Source of the DNA: Eutypella sp. D-1
Lineage: Eukaryota; Ascomycota; Sordariomycetes; Xylariales; Diatrypaceae
Assembly (NCBI GenBank): GCA_023313575.1
Contig: JAJTTP010000005.1
Coordinates: 744,001 to 808,000 of the forward strand
DNA length: 64,000 bases
Direction of reading: 5' to 3'
The notes beneath the pieces are model-generated. The model had not been told where the DNA came from. It worked only from the letters and a program-made list of their open reading frames with translations, and ran no database searches. Numbering within the stretch: position 1 is the stretch's first letter; each line of letters begins with the position of its first letter. Positions 46,132 to 58,065 of this stretch are shown here, piece by piece. Both the position numbers and the translations under genes were made by a program.

Positions 46132-46304
46132 TGTAGGCAGGTGTAGCGCATCATGGAGTATAGTAGATCCGATCCGCCCGAGAGCTGCTCCAGATTACAT
46201 AACCCACTTTTAGATCCAGCCTCCCGGAAATCAATGGCCAATCAAGGGGATAGCTTGAGTACATGTAACGATAAGTACCCCAATTACTGCGCAACTCATA
46301 ACCT

Positions 46305-46328
46305 TACCTAGGTACCTAGGTACCTAGT
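46305..46328. repeat. second copy of the ACCTAGGT palindrome array
   Basis: The same 18-mer as at 46114, extended by a partial third unit (CCTAGT). A shorter copy lies at 46432-46446. Confidence 0.8.
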
Positions 46329-46838
46329 AAGTATGGAAAGCGCGGGCTAGCCAGCTGAATCAGGCTACATATTGAACCTGCTAGTTAGCTCTACAGCCAT
46401 TGGAAGTCACTACTCCGTACAAACCTCCCTACTAGGTACCTAGGTACTTAATTAAGATACCTCGTACCGGTACCTGCGAACCTAAAACTCTCCAGCTCCC
46501 ATCAATTTAGATTTCTTAAGGGAAACACCTACTACATTCACCCAAGTCACTCTAGAAACAACCCGTGGACCGCAACTTGCGACAAAGGGATTCAAACTTA
46601 AGATAAAAAGTTATCAACTCCCCCATCAATCCGCGCAACCCCTACAATACCCATTCTACAATTGTTTTTGGAAACGGGTTGATCTGTGGAGCCCAATACG
46701 GCTAAAATTGACATAACACCTTCGGACCTGCCCTGCCACAACACACAGCCTTCATCGAACCAGCAACAATCTCATTTAAGGAGTCCATCGGTGGCCCTCT
46801 TCCCCTCTTGACAGAAGAAATCCTTCTACGCGCTCAGT

Positions 46839-49177
46839 ATGGCGGACCTCGACGATGAATTTCTTGCCCTCGTTGGCGGGGATGAGTCCTCCGACGAGGA
46901 ATTCAACCAGGCTGAGGAGAACCACGACGACGGTAGTCGCGCAGTATCCGAGTCGCCGTTGCCTGGCGATGACAACAAGTCGAAGAAGGCTACCCCAGCA
47001 AAGAAATCTCAGGGTAGAGGACAAGACAACTCCGATGATGAGGAGGAAGGAGAAGCGTGAGTAACTTGACCATTTATTTATTTATTTATTTCTTCATTCA
47101 TTCATTTCAGTTTCCATCGTTTTGTTCAATCGCCTGCTTGCTTTACACTTGGCTTTGCTTTACACGCATATGCCATATGGAGACATTCGTACACATACAC
47201 TAGGACAAGTACCGTATTCTTTATCTCCAGAATCCATTAGATATCGTATCAGTCATCGCATATCGCATTGCGCTCCTCACTTTCTTTCCTTACGGCGTCC
47301 GTCAACCTGCTGCGCCCATCAACCTGAATCTTGAGGATACCCCCCCTCCCCCCTGGCTCTGCCTTCCCGCCAAAATCGATCTCCTCCCCAGAAATTCCAC
47401 TCGCGAATAAATTCACGGCTATGGTAACGTTAACACGCGACAATCACAGTTCCCCTGTTGGATCGCCCGCTTCCCAAGCCTCTGCGCCCATGGACGAATC
47501 TGATTCCGATAATGATGCTCCGCGGGATCATTCAAACGGCAAGATGGCAGACGATGAAGGAACGAGCTACCCCGTCGATGGTATTTACGCTAGCGAAGCT
47601 GAGAAGGAGGAGATCCTGGCCATGCCCGAGCTGGAACGAGAGCAGCTGCTAGCCAAACGTCAAGAGGAAGTCGATCGCCAACGCCAGAACACCCTCCTGC
47701 GCGCATTGTTGAAGAATCGCGAGGACGACAGCGAATCCCCTAAGAAGCGCAAGGCTAGCAACGCCGATCTCGACGAGGCCCAGCGCAAGACATCGCGCCA
47801 ACGAACAAAAGTCGGCGGATCCAAGGTTGGCGAGACGAGTGCCGGTATCGAGTCTTTGCGCCGCGCCCGCGCTGAGAAGAGCGACCGCCAGCGCCGCAGG
47901 GAAGAAGATAGAGAGCGCAATAAGGACAAGTCTATATCCTTCGCCCGGGGTAGCTCCGACCGTGGAGATGATAGCGACGTTGAGTGGTCCGGTGCTGGAC
48001 GGACCAGAGCCTCTAGGTCACGGTCTCCAGAGGTCAAGCAGATCCCGCTCGGTGACTTGCGAGATTTTGAGCGTATCCGCCTCGGTCGTAGCCGCTTCCG
48101 GGAAGTGTGTTTCTATCCTGGCTTCGAGGACGCCATCACCGGGTGTTATGTTCGTATCTCTATTGGTCCCAATCGTGACGGGATCAACGAATACCGTATG
48201 GCTTTAATCAAGGGTGAGCTCTTATCCAACACTCTCCCTGGAGCGCAGTGCTTACTTTCTTGACAAGGTTTCACCCAGGGAAAGCCATATGCCATGGAGA
48301 AGGCGAACGGGCAAACGTTTGTCACCGACCAATACGTAAAAGCTGCACACGGCAAAGCCGAGAGGGACTGGCCATTCCTGATGTGTTCCGATTCGTCATT
48401 CACCGAGGTATGTTCGTCGGCTGTTCATTGCTCAGGGTTTCCCTAACTGTCGCGCAGGCCGAGTTCAACCGCTACAAAGCCGTCCTTCAGGATGAAGGGC
48501 TCATATTCCCGAAAAAGCCGTCCCTTGGCGCTAAGATTGATGATATCAATGCTTTACTCTCGCGTCCATGGACTGACGCCGAGGTTAATGAGAAGATCGT
48601 ACGAGAACGAAATTTGCGCCAGAAGTACTCGCCGCATGAGCGAACCCGACTCCAGGAGGCTCTCGAGGAAGCTCAACGACGCGGCGATGATGCTCGTGCT
48701 TCCGAGCTACAGGACCAGCTGGACTCTCTCGAGGTCCCGCGACTTGCGTTTAAGACCAGCCTGACGCCCACGAAGAGGTCATCCTCGTCAACACCAACTC
48801 AACCAGACCGCATGGCCCAGCTCAACGCCCACGCCCGACACCTTAACCACACGAACATTCGTCAGGCGCAGATCAAGGAGAAGGTGCGTGTCCGAGAGCG
48901 GATCCACCGAGGGGACAGTGTCGGCTCCGACTCAACGCAGCTCAAATCGAAGGGAGACTCGCAGCGGCCTCCATCGACACCAATAAATGGCAGCGGCGCG
49001 TCAACCCCCTTGAACGGGGCGTCGAAGGGCCCGCTGCTCCCTCACATCGCAAAGATCCAGATGCAGAAACACCAGACCGCGATGGATCACAAGGGCCTTC
49101 CGCAAATCCACAAACCAATTGTCGATGACGACGTCATTGCAGCGATGGATATCGAGATCGACGTAGAAATCGACTAA
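46839..49177 (+). CDS. RTF1: RTF1, Plus3-domain subunit of the PAF1 transcription elongation complex
   Basis: Exons 46839-47056, 47450-48213, 48268-48407 and 48458-49177 give 613 residues. Rtf1 acts in the nucleus with RNA polymerase II and promotes H2B ubiquitylation. The N-terminus is acidic (MADLDDEFLALVGGDESSDE), as in all Rtf1 proteins. The histone-modification region with basic/acidic runs follows. The Plus3 domain lies near 268-395: IPLGDLRDFERIRLGRSRFR, CFYPGFEDAITGCYVRISIG, YRMALIKGFTQGKPYAME, and the end AEFNRYKAVLQDEGLIFPKK. Coiled-coil helices (LRQKYSPHERTRLQEALEEA) follow. The acidic tail AAMDIEIDVEID is typical. The first intron is 393 bases, much longer than others here, and begins with an ATTT microsatellite. 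The junction creates EGEA-SPVGS. The gene appears intact. Confidence 0.94.
47072..47108. repeat. ATTT/ATTC microsatellite in RTF1 intron 1
   Basis: Five ATTT units, then TTCATTCATTCATTTCAG. The final CAG looks like an acceptor, but the following sequence in frame is not RTF1-like. Confidence 0.8.
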
Positions 49178-49931
49178 AGCCTTCTGGCAGGGTCACCTAC
49201 TAGCTTACCTACAGGCCTGTTTTACGCTCTACGTCCGACCGTGGTCTTGGCCGATGGTAAATGCCACCGGTGCAGGCGGGGAAGCGGGCTTGCTTTCTCG
49301 GTGCCTCTGGGGGTCAGCGTTTATTGTATTTTATTTTCTCCTAACCTCGGGCAGCGACTGGGTGGGGAAGTATATGAGGACTGGGCCGCCCCCGCGTATA
49401 GGCTAATGTGAGTGTGAATTTGTGACGGGAAATTCGTAGGGAGTTGAGGTGCTCATGAGCTCACTTTAGATAAGCGGCCCGAAAAAAATTGCGCAAATTT
49501 TGATTTTGATCTTTTATTCTTCTTGAGATGTCCGACCTTCTTCTGCCTCCTCTCATGTGATGGATGCTGAAATTTGATGTAAGTGCTAAGGCCACATTTG
49601 CGGTTGGGTATGCAGGAATGCTGTTGGAAGTTCGTCGTATGTTCTGCAGCGAGGGTTACCAGCCGGCAGTTGTTTCGAACGTGATATCTACTGATTACCT
49701 ATCTATGTGACTAGGGTACCCCTTGGCGCAGATGTCCCAATATATCAGGCAATCTACGTACCGTCGCAGTAGCCGGGCACTGGCATGTACTACTAAGTTT
49801 ATTGCTCTCCCCATCTTACCTATTCGTTGTAGTAGCACTTCGACTCTTCCCCTGAGCGCGCTGCGCTCATGAAACGCTTTTCGGCAGGCCCCTCAATGCC
49901 ACCAGGTGGATAGGCCTAGTCTTGATGCTGA
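49178..49931. other. convergent 3' spacer
   Basis: 754 bases between the RTF1 and HET-gene stops. T-rich runs near 49490-49520 may include polyadenylation regions. No gene. Confidence 0.5.
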
Positions 49932-52065
49932 TTACATGAGGACGACCTCTTGTGTCTCACACCTAGCTACCACCTTCTCCCATCTCGTTCCCGGCCCACC
50001 CCCGAAGTTATTGACCCCGAGCCGCTCGAAACAGCCCGGCACTGTCGGGAACGGGCCAAGTATGAGGGCATACGTTATGCCGTACGCCGCCTCAAACATT
50101 AGTGGCAAGATTCTAATCTGTAACCTCTGCTTCCGCAAGCCACTTGTAATCGTGTTATAAGTACTGTGCTTCGTCTCTTGATGCGTTTCTGGTTCGCTGG
50201 AGGGTATCCTTCTGGCGTGAAGAACCGGGTCTCCGTTCCCCTCGGCGGGCATGGCGTATGGGACGACTGGCATGTCTAGGTCAGATATTCCCAAATGGAC
50301 ATCGTCAATGGTAACACAAGACTGGGTTACCGACAGCTCAAGGGTTTCCAGGGTCGCTTCGATGAGTTTTCCACGAATCCTGATTCTCCCATCCTTCACA
50401 GGTCCGTACTCATTGCTGGTCGCTAATATAACCGATGTTCCAACGATTTCGGCAAGGTCCGCGACATCACTTGACTCTGCAAAGGATCTGTAGTGCCGCT
50501 CGCCACGTACCGAGGCCCAGCTCCACGTAGGCGCATATTGGGACCGAGGGAATCCGGAAGCCTGGTTACCCCGAGTCGAATACCACAGCAGTTGTTGTAT
50601 TAGGTCTTTGCTCCAGAGCCCAGCAAGATAGTCACCTTTGATAACGGAGTGGAACCGAGCCGCGACAGCCGACAAGGCGACCAGATTGTCCGATGGTCGG
50701 GTAAGCTCTCTCGACAGGTACGGGCGCAGTATTTCCTCCCGCCATACCTGCGCGGGCGGTCTGTCGGCCCCGCTAACCATCCTATCGAACGGCCGGATAG
50801 GCTTTGCTATCAAGAATGCCTTCTCGCCGGACTCCGAGAGAGCCTCTTCCCTGCACACCCATTGCATCTCGTCCGGGCCGAAGCTGAGGTACCTCCTCGC
50901 AAGAATCCGCTCCTGAAACGCCCACCCACGGGAATCCAACGGACCCTCCGCCTGCCCAGGCTGTAGCTCGCGTGTTATCCGATATGTCGCCGGTGCTGCG
51001 TGCGGCGCCCTGAAAGAGCTCCTCGCAATTCCGGTGCGGTGCACGGTCCTCATCCCCAGGAACCCCTCCGTGGCAGCGGAAGCTCTCGTGGCAGCAATCA
51101 CGATCTCAGCATTACTATAGATGCTTCCCATCATTCTAGACTCGTCAATCCAATCCTGCTCATCATCTTGGATAATGCAAATGCAGTCTATCCACAGATA
51201 GCGGAAGCCGAGGGCCCTGGCCACGGCAATGGCATCAGAAATGGTTTGTGGTATTACTCTAATCGGTATGCCGATCCGGTATTGGTCTAGAGTCGCGGCA
51301 GTTGTGGTGAGAGGCTGGGCCTCGCCCCAGCAGTAACTCAGGGCTAGGTATTCTGGCGGGTTGGGGAGCTCCGACCGGAGAACAATTCTGGGGTCGACAT
51401 CGGGGGGGATATCAAGAGAATTTATGTCCAGAAGGCGAGAAGGAACAAAATCTCTCTGTGCCGAGTAACACCCTGGATGACTAGATTTACACTTGGAGAG
51501 CCACTCTTTCATCTTCTGCCAGGATGGATTGGCCGGGGCTCGATAATACGGCACGCATTGGGCGGCGAATGAGCTGCTCCCTGATGCATGTTGGGCAGAA
51601 ATTAGAGGATGGTTCCTGTTCAAACTGCTGGCGCATATTGTTGTGGTTTACTTAGGTAGCATTTATACCTTGAGGATATATCGAAAGTCTTCCATTGGAC
51701 AGACCACGGCTTGACTCATAGAGCGGCTCATCCAGTTTGAACTCGATATAGAATGACAAGTAGAAGCGGCCGTCTAAGGTAGGATCTATGCATGGACCTT
51801 GGATCGATTTAACCTCCGCGACTGTCTGATTGATAGTTTCAACCACGGCCACGACCGTGCCGCAAAATGTACATCCATAAGCAGCACCCATCTCATACAC
51901 CCATAGGAGACCTGGCCTGATAGGCCTCGTTGTTGATTTGAAAATGGGTTCCCGCAGATCATAAGAACAGATTTGGCAGTTGGTACCAGCCATTGGCGTA
52001 TTGGTTTGAAGCGTGGAGGTGGAATATGGACTTTTGCACCACTGAAGTGGAGCATCCGAGACCAT
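49932..52065 (-). CDS. HET-domain protein (heterokaryon incompatibility family)
   Basis: Exons 52065-51669 and 51580-49932 (transcription order) give 681 residues; ATG at 51993 (MAGTNCQIC) is an alternative start. The HET domain begins near 209 with YLALSYCWGEAQPL and continues VIPQTISDAIAVARALGFRY, LWIDCICIIQDDEQDW and SMIYSNAEIVIAATRA-type text. RGWAFQERILARRYL and YAPTWSWASV mark the usual second part. The N-terminal Cys-containing region (NCQICSYDL..) is common in such proteins. The intron 51581-51668 is the only phase-compatible choice: donor GTATAA, acceptor CATCAG, with CTAAT upstream. HET proteins can trigger cell death on fusion of unlike strains, but most paralogues are uncharacterised. 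No NACHT or other partner domain is attached. Confidence 0.85.
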
Positions 52066-54216
52066 TGTGGCTTATATGACGATGAAACTACAAGTTTCCC
52101 GATATCTCAAGGGGAATATTGAAGGTATAGATGGTACCACATCCAAAGGTTACGTGCGAACTTCGTGATGGTACCTAGGTAGCCCCGAAGGCATATGTGC
52201 AGCATACGGTGACGGTGAGGGGCTGATCGGAGAAGTGGAAATCAATTATGTAACGCCTAATTCGATCACCAAAGGTCCTGGCAACCGAGGAGTCATGCAT
52301 TGGTGGATATCACTCAGGGCTCCGAGTATGATGATTCGATCACTACAGAGTACTAGTAACTACTTACCTAGGTGTACAGGGGATATGCACACTAGTAAGC
52401 TGGATATGAAGCTTGGATGCATTCCCTGTCCGAATACACGACATATTTTACCTTCCCAAATACCTGGTAGTTGTGGTAAAATGGACAGTTCGGAAGGGGA
52501 TTTGTTATTACCGCACCTAGTATTAACCGAAGGTAGGAATATCGAGTGATGCTGTCTACCTAAGTATTCATAGGTACGTTTGAATCTAGGCAGTCGGGCC
52601 GGGGTTTCATTATCTAAGTTTAAAATAATATGCCCAACTTGCCTAGGTGATCACATGCATATGTAGCTATCGGCTCTTGCAGGCTTTAACGTATGGGTTG
52701 GTTTTGGATTTTAAGGATGGGAGGGCGGAGAGATAGTAAAGGATGTTGTAGTTCCTAAGTTCTAACAATTAAATATGAACTGGCTACGACGGTCTTGTAA
52801 TGGCGAAATCGCCGAGTTTAGGGTCGTCCCTACCTAAGCGGGAAAACCCCTTCGGTACCCAAGTAGGTAGCAATAATATATTGCACCTGCCCCATAATGC
52901 AATTCCAGGTTATCTACACTGTTGATTCGATCATGATGGTCATGATGGCCAGACTGAAAACCGTTATGATAGCCATAACGGCGATGACAGTCACATATAT
53001 CACCCAGTATTCTATGATACCCATACGTACAGCACGCTCGTCTCTCCAGTTTTATGCGGCTATATATAAAAATGTCCTTCAAAGGGGCATCTCTCATTCA
53101 AGTATTTCGGGTATAGATGATACACATCACTGCTACTAACGTATCCAAGCATATAAATAGCAGACCACCGGCGGGCTTCGGGAGTTCGCTGTTGAGATAC
53201 GTACCTCCGATGCAAATATCTACGTAGGCAAATATCGATGTATTGTTATTCTTTTGATAAAACATGATCGTACCAATGTGTCGCGTTAACCCCATTTGCC
53301 CCCGCGAGAAATGTTTACCTAGATAGCGGGATCCCAAAGGATTCCTCGGATTTATTTTTCAAGAATGATGGTATCGAAGACCGGGTATGAAGCGTCTCCA
53401 TAATGGACCAAGGACAGCCCTGGAGTAGGCAGGTAGGTAGGTACTTACCGCGTGCATACATGTAGGTAATGAAGTAACATAGGAGTTGAAGGGATTACAA
53501 TCAACGTACGGGCCATATCCGCGACTATCTCCCGCCCTCCGTTCCCCGCGCTAGAGTAAAGTATGGGTCCGATAGTCTGGGATGTACTAGGATGGGCCCG
53601 AATGTGATGTGATAGGCCTCCCCAGGGATGAGAGTTAGTGATGTCACATAAACTGTATTAACAGCTTCGTCCAATAGTAGAGCTGGGATTACAGCACTGC
53701 TCTTCCCATGTGCTGCAGATGAAGATGCATTACGACATGATAGCGACATGGCACTAAGCCTTCGGTGCACCAATCATCGTAAGATGAATCGTCAGCGAAC
53801 CGGAGTATCATTCCACAGGTTGGTTTCTGGCAGCGTCCAGGCGTGTAAAGAGCGGCCGAGTGATTAAGCTGTGAGTGTCTGGAAGGCCTGCGCCTGTTTG
53901 CCCAAGCGGTACTTAAGTATTTCACCTGATACATGGATGGCTGTGGGACCTGTAGCGCTGCGGATAGAAGCTTGGAATTTATTGCGTCAGCTCTGTCTTT
54001 GTCTATCTATTGGGTACTGTTACTGTGTGCAGGTGATTTGTATACTCTACGTATGCAATCAATCTACTCTACCCCTCAACCTTGGAATCTTCGGAAAGCC
54101 GCTCGGTTTCAAAGTTCTAGTTCTCTTACACCCGACACCCCTCCTCCATACATAGTAAATCACGCCGCCCACCTGCAATACTACTTGCCCCTCCTTCATC
54201 CTCTCCCGAGTCTTTC
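52066..54216. other. intergenic, no gene seen
   Basis: 2.15 kb, AT-rich, with many ACCTAGG/TAGGTAGG words (for example near 52170, 52368, 53430) and a short ATGATGGTCATGATGGCC stretch near 52934. Short frames on both strands lack motifs. The last few hundred bases are the presumed promoter and leader of the Rieske/AIF gene. Confidence 0.5.
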
Positions 54217-56026
54217 ATGAATTTCTCCAGAGCTCTATTCTCGATCTCCAGTACGTCGCGCCCTTACCTGAAGCCAAAGGTAAATTCCAATTTAATCCGA
54301 CGATTCGCTGTTTCAACAAATAGAGCCATGACCGAGTATAAGTTGAAGGGCATCACTTCACTGTCGTTGAAGCCTGGCGACAAGCAGGAGGTAGAGGTTG
54401 AGGGTCTTGAGGACGCGAAGGTCTTAGTTGTCAACGCCGGAGGTACTATACAGGCATTGGGTCCCAAGTGTACTCACTATGGCGCTCCACTTGTGAAGGG
54501 TGTATTGACGAAGGGCGGTCGTCTGACTTGTCCATGGCACGGGGGTAAGTCTGTCCCATTTGGCCCCTCTTAGGCTGGGACACCACCACGGGTACTAACG
54601 TTATTCAGCATGCTTTAATGGGAAGACCGGTGACGTGGAAGATGCCCCGGCGCTGGATGCTCTGCCGACATTCAAAGTGACCGAGCGAGACGGGGCTATC
54701 TACGTACACGGCGAGGAGAGCTTACTGAAGTCTGGCAAGAGATCTCCTACTTTCAAGCGCACCAAGGCTCCTGGACCCGATGCCGAGAAGGTTGTTGTGG
54801 TCGGAGGAGGCAGCGGTGCTATCGGTCTGGTTGAGGGTTTACGTGAGAATGGATTCGGCGGTGCAATCACCATGATCTCAAACGAGGGATACTTACCAAT
54901 TGATCGACCCAAACTATCCAAAGCCCTGATCACCGACCAGTCGAAAATACAGTGGAGGAATGCGGAATTTTTTAAGTCAAGTTCAGTGGATGTTGTACAG
55001 GACGAAGTCGTTGACGTGGACCTCGTCAGCAAATCAGTCACGACGAAGAGCAAGGAGAGATTTCCGTACACCAAGCTGGTCCTCGCCACGGGCGGCGCGC
55101 CGAGGAACTTACCGCTGCAAGGTTTCAAGGTTCTGAACAACATATTCCTACTCAGAACCGTCCATGACGTAAAGAATATCGTGGACACAATCGGGGAAAG
55201 GGGAAAGAAGATCGTCATCGTCGGTAGCAGCTTCATTGGTATGGAAATTGCTGCCGCGACAGCCAGTGACAATGATGTCACTGTCATTGGCCAGGAGTCC
55301 GTCCCGCTCGAGAGAGTTCTCGGCAAGGAAGTAGGAGCAGGAATCAGGAAGTTATTGGAGGGAAAAGGTGTCAAATTTCATATGGACGCCGCGGTGGATA
55401 AAGCGGAGCCAAAAGGATCGGATCAATCCGTGGTGGGTTCTGTAGCACTGAAGGATGGCACGAATCTTCAGGCCGACCTTGTCATCTTAGGAGTTGGAGT
55501 TGCCCCCTCAACCGGGTATCTCAAGGAGAACCAGGTCGTCAGGCTAGAGGATGATGGCTCGCTCAAGGTGGATGAGAATTACTCAGTGGTCGGACTGAAG
55601 GACGTGTATGCAGTCGGAGACATCGCCTCATTCCCATATAATGGCCCCGGGGGTAACGGTCGCTACACTCGAATCGAGCACTGGAACGTTGCCCAGAACC
55701 AAGGCCGGGCCGTCTCACGCCACATTGTTAACCCGGCACTTAAGGGCGAGTTCTTTACGCCGATATTCTGGTCCGCACTGACGGGACAGCTACGATACTG
55801 CGGAAACACCGCGAACGGGTGGGACGACTTGGTTCTACAGGGTAACCCCGGAGAGGGAAAGTTCGTGGCCTACTACTGCAACGGAGAGACGGTCATAGCC
55901 GTCGCGAGCATGGCCGTCGATCCTGTCGTTGTAAAGGCAGCCGAGTTGATCAGGGAAGGCATAATGCCCACCAAGAGCCAGTTGAAGGGTGGTCTGGACA
56001 TCTTGGAGGTAGGCCTCGTGGCCTGA
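54217..56026 (+). CDS. Rieske-type ferredoxin-domain AIF-like NAD(P)H oxidoreductase (AIFM3-like)
   Basis: Exons 54217-54544 and 54609-56026 give 581 residues. The N-terminus (MNFSRALFSISSTSRPYLKP) is a plausible mitochondrial presequence; an internal ATG at residue 38 (MTEYKLKG) could give a cytosolic form. A Rieske [2Fe-2S] domain follows with ligands CTH near 85 and CPWH near 105; the second motif is completed by the intron junction (HG-ACFNGKTGD). The pyridine-nucleotide disulphide oxidoreductase part has the FAD motif VVVVGGGSGAIGLVEGL near 150, YLPIDRPKLSKALI, the NAD motif KIVIVGSSFIGMEIA, and the second FAD motif DVYAVGDIASFPY. Electrons would pass from NAD(P)H through FAD to the cluster; partners are unknown. 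The domain order and size match animal AIFM3 and its fungal relatives. No lesion is seen. Confidence 0.92.
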
Positions 56027-58065
56027 CCACATGGTCCGCCGAGACTGTAATGAGAATATCTACTTTGATGAATCATGACGCCTTGCAAGGGTATGAGATA
56101 GCCATGCGTAAGATCTCTAGTGCAATACGACTTGAATTGCGTCAATAATGTTATGATCAGGCCAACAAGTCCTAGCTAGCTGCGTCCCTTTTATGGCTAC
56201 GTTGCTGGCTGGAGCGTGCCGCATGGCAAACTGATACTTTCTAGCTCGCTACACGACCTTTCAACAGTCTTGGAAGTGTTTCGTGGATAGTCCAGGTAAT
56301 AATTTTACTCGAATCGTCCTATTTGACAAAATTGCGCCCAGTCCTAGTTCTGGGCTGACCACCGTCTTAATCGACAAGTCGTCTTTGTTAAAGCTGCCTA
56401 ATTAGATGTGTCGGGCGGCTCACCGTTCCGAAAGCTACCCTAGTACGATGGCATCTATCGGCGCGCTGAGGGTGGGGGGTCCGATGCAAGTTCCAATCCC
56501 ACCCGTGGGCTTTGCCAGTTCCGAGTAGTCACACATCTTTCATAGAGGCTGGATGACTCGGTGCCTCATGGACACCTATGCTAGCTACATTCGCAAAGTA
56601 CCTACTGTTATGAGCTTCATGTGAACCTGCCTACCCCATTTGCCGAACTCAGGCAGACACTATATATGGGGGTCCACCGGGATTTGGATGACTCGGCCGA
56701 CCTCGTGTTCACGGTGGTGGCGTGGACGGTGCTTCGGCTGGGTCACATAGATCTTGTGGATCGTAAACAGGTCGGATGCGCCAGACCCGCGGCGTCGGGT
56801 ACGGCTAGCCTAGACCATGGAGCTTCAGGGTGTTAATGGTGTCGCCTTATACCGTCAAGGATCGGGGGCTAGGGCCGAGCGGGGGAGATCCTCCTTCTCA
56901 TCATTCATGGCCCCTGTCTTTCTGCTGGCCCCTCGTTTTAAACCACGATAGCGTATCGTCTTTCAGTAACAGAAGCGAACTTCTAGCAAATGCAGGACGC
57001 TGACTGGATTTCCCGTAAGGAGTGCACGGCCTACTCCAACTTGCTTACCTTATTTTTCCCCAGTCTCTACTTGTCAGCTTTGCCCCTCATCTACGATCGG
57101 CATGTCTATAGTCCATATTCTACAGCAGGGGATCCTATAACGCCCGCACCCCCGGTAACGACCTTAGCTTGAGTGGAGCTTCGGGCATACTAGTGCTGCC
57201 GCGCACACTTTCAGCTCTTCATCCTTTTGTCGGTTTGACTATCTCCCTCTGTCTCGCTTCTCCCCAACAGGGCTACGCTCGGATCGAAGCGAGACATAGG
57301 AACTTGAAGGCAGGCAATGTTAATGTGTGTATTATAGCGTAAGCCAAGCTAAAATTAGACGACAGCAGGCTTGGTTGCGTTTCTAGGGTATTACTACGTA
57401 GGTAGCGTAGGTGACCCTTCCGCATACTGAGTATCTTCTTAGTTTCGTCGGCATCGGTCTCACACTACCAAATCTAGATTCCTTGTTACGGGAAATTTCG
57501 ACGTTATAGTATATTAAAATGGCGAATTCATGGCAACAGACAGTATGAACTGCAGGGCAGGCCATCGTCAGAGAGCATTTGGTATGTTGTTTTTATTCCC
57601 AATTGAAGAAGGTGGGATCAGGATACCAATGGTGAATACGGTGTTAACCATAACCCTGAAAAGCATTCGCCGTAGGGGTTCTTTTTGTGGTTAAGGCAAT
57701 CGTCACGTTCCAATCCAATCAAGGTTGTTCGTAAGTGTAGGTCAGCTCGCACAGCGGACTGACACTACTGAACCCCATCAAGGGCGATAGGCCCACTAGG
57801 CCAGGCCCACTGGACTGGTCTAACCTGGGGTAAGATCCGGGGTCAAAATCCGGGGAAGACTGTGCCAAGGCACTAACTACTCTACACAACTATCCATAGT
57901 TGTCGTCCCTAATCACGAGCTTAAGGTATTATTGGGTTGAAATCCACTGTCCATTTACTATCCTTCCACTAATGACTTGCTTAACAAGCGAGATGTTTCA
58001 TTCTTTACTCCACAGTCCAATAATCCACCAGAGGCTAGCCGCTAGCCTACTTGGAGGCATCAATA
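56027..58065. other. intergenic, no gene seen
   Basis: 2.0 kb between two convergent genes. It includes a near-duplicate GATCCGGGGTCAAAATCCGGGG patch near 57834 and CCCACTAGGCC/CCCACTGG repeats near 57790. No gene or RNA was supported. Confidence 0.5.

Larger units (their letters stand above)
45912..46838. promoter_or_regulatory. divergent COQ7/RTF1 promoter with ACCTAGGT palindromes
   Basis: 927 bases between two start codons. It contains three islands of the palindromic unit TACCTAGGTA: 46114-46131, 46305-46328 and 46432-46446. It also holds two ACTCCGTA words, near 45987 and 46411. No gene was seen. Confidence 0.55.

Noticed and set aside
52834..53337. Short opposing frames in AT-rich DNA
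   Set aside because: They overlap each other on both strands, derive from His/Tyr/Gly low-complexity repeats and lack any supporting structure.
56440..56530. GTTCCAATCCCACC as a tRNA T-loop
   Set aside because: The sequence lacks a pairing acceptor stem and the invariant TTC-R-A pattern; no cloverleaf could be drawn.
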